Shown here one piece after another: positions 6,221 through 6,838 of a DNA stretch of 6,838 bases. The notes under the pieces were generated by a model. That model was not told the DNA's origin, searched no databases, and worked only from the letters and a program-made list of their open reading frames with translations. A program made the translations under genes and the position numbers. Numbering within the stretch: the stretch's first letter is position 1; each line of letters begins with the position of its first letter. Location of the stretch: the NCBI GenBank assembly GCA_002405995.1, contig DHMW01000034.1, positions 298 to 7,135 of the forward strand, in the 5' to 3' direction. The DNA comes from Oscillospiraceae bacterium UBA4632. GTDB taxonomy: Bacteria > Bacillota > Clostridia > Oscillospirales > Oscillospiraceae.

Positions 6221-6838
6221 ATGAAGAAGGTATTGGTGCTGGAGGATGAAGCCAGCATCCGCAGCTTTATCGTGATCAATCTGCAGCGCGCGGGCTACGA
6301 GGTCGTGGAGGCCGAGCGCGGCGAGGAGGCGCTGCGGAAATTGCAGGACAACCCCGATACGCGCGTGTGCCTGCTGGACATCATGCTGCCGGACATCGAC
6401 GGCTTCGAGGTCTGCCGCCGTATCCGCGCGACAAATACGCAGATCGGCGTGATCATGCTGACGGCGAGGGCGCAGGAGATGGACAAGGTGACCGGGCTGA
6501 TGACCGGCGCGGACGACTATGTGACCAAGCCCTTTTCCCCTGCGGAGCTGACCGCGCGCGTGGACGCACTGCTGCGCCGCACGGGAGAGGGCGCGCCGCA
6601 GCGGACAGGGGAGCTGTATCAGCCGCCGTTCCTGCTGAACCTGACGAACCGGACACTGGAAAAGAACGGAGAGCGGCTCAAGCTGACGCAGCTGGAGTAT
6701 TCCATCGTGAAGCTTTTCATGGAAAACCGCGGCAAGGCGCTCGCACGCGAGGATATCCTGGACGCCGTATGGGGCAAAGGGTATTTCGGCGAGCTGAAGA
6801 TCGTGGACGTGAACGTCCGCCGCCTGCGGCTGAAGATC
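6221..6838 (+). CDS. OmpR/PhoB-family response regulator, 3' end cut by window edge
   Basis: A two-component DNA-binding response regulator that would be phosphorylated by a cognate histidine kinase and then bind promoters. 206 codons are in the window and no stop is reached; the family is usually about 220-235 residues, so around 20 are missing. The receiver domain (1-118) has the acidic pocket E8/D9, phospho-acceptor D53 in LLDIMLPDIDG, switch T81 in MLTAR, and K103 in VTKPFSPAEL. A short linker (about 119-130) leads to a winged-helix domain with LTQLEYSIVKLF, the NRGKALARE turn and VDVNVRRLR recognition-helix sequence. All key residues are intact. A GAGGGGG stretch (6207-6213) lies 7 bases before the ATG. 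It is the second gene of an operon with the lipoprotein, and a histidine kinase gene is expected immediately downstream. The regulon cannot be told from the sequence. Confidence 0.95.
   Translation, partial: MKKVLVLEDEASIRSFIVINLQRAGYEVVEAERGEEALRKLQDNPDTRVCLLDIMLPDIDGFEVCRRIRATNTQIGVIMLTARAQEMDKVTGLMTGADDYVTKPFSPAELTARVDALLRRTGEGAPQRTGELYQPPFLLNLTNRTLEKNGERLKLTQLEYSIVKLFMENRGKALAREDILDAVWGKGYFGELKIVDVNVRRLRLKI

Overview
The window looks like chromosomal DNA of a GC-rich, endospore-forming, Gram-positive Clostridia-type bacterium. My best guess is the Oscillospiraceae/Ruminococcaceae group, but that is inferred from style, not from a phylogenetic marker. The clues are a SpoVAC spore membrane protein, a secreted protein with three S-layer homology (SLH) repeats, strong AGGAGG-type ribosome binding sites, sigma-A promoters with extended -10 boxes, and a strong preference for G/C in third codon positions. 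No mobile element, CRISPR array, tRNA or rRNA is visible. No stretch longer than about 130 bases lacks a gene or an obvious signal.

Layout. (1) Positions 1-433, minus strand: spoVAC, missing only its last few codons at the left edge. (2) Positions 434-562: a divergent intergenic region with a clear sigma-A promoter for hemW and a weak sigma-G-like candidate for spoVAC. (3) Positions 563-1681, plus: hemW, a radical-SAM heme chaperone, followed by a hairpin terminator. (4) Positions 1802-4732, plus: a 976-residue secreted protein with its own promoter, a GTG start, a signal peptide, a phosphodiester glycosidase (NAGPA-type) domain, a central run of beta-rich modules and three C-terminal SLH repeats, closed by a strong terminator. 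(5) Positions 4884-6206, plus: a lipoprotein with FG-GAP/VCBS-type calcium-loop repeats, with its own promoter. (6) Positions 6221-6838, plus: an OmpR/PhoB-family response regulator 14 bases downstream, cut by the right edge.

How the genes relate. spoVAC and hemW are independent housekeeping/sporulation units. The SLH protein is a monocistronic cell-surface enzyme candidate. The lipoprotein and response regulator form one apparent operon, which suggests, by inference only, an outward-facing lipoprotein tied to a two-component system whose kinase would lie just beyond the right edge. The most interesting part is this 4.9-6.8 kb pair. I see no clearly undescribed system; the novelty here is at the level of domain combination and gene context.
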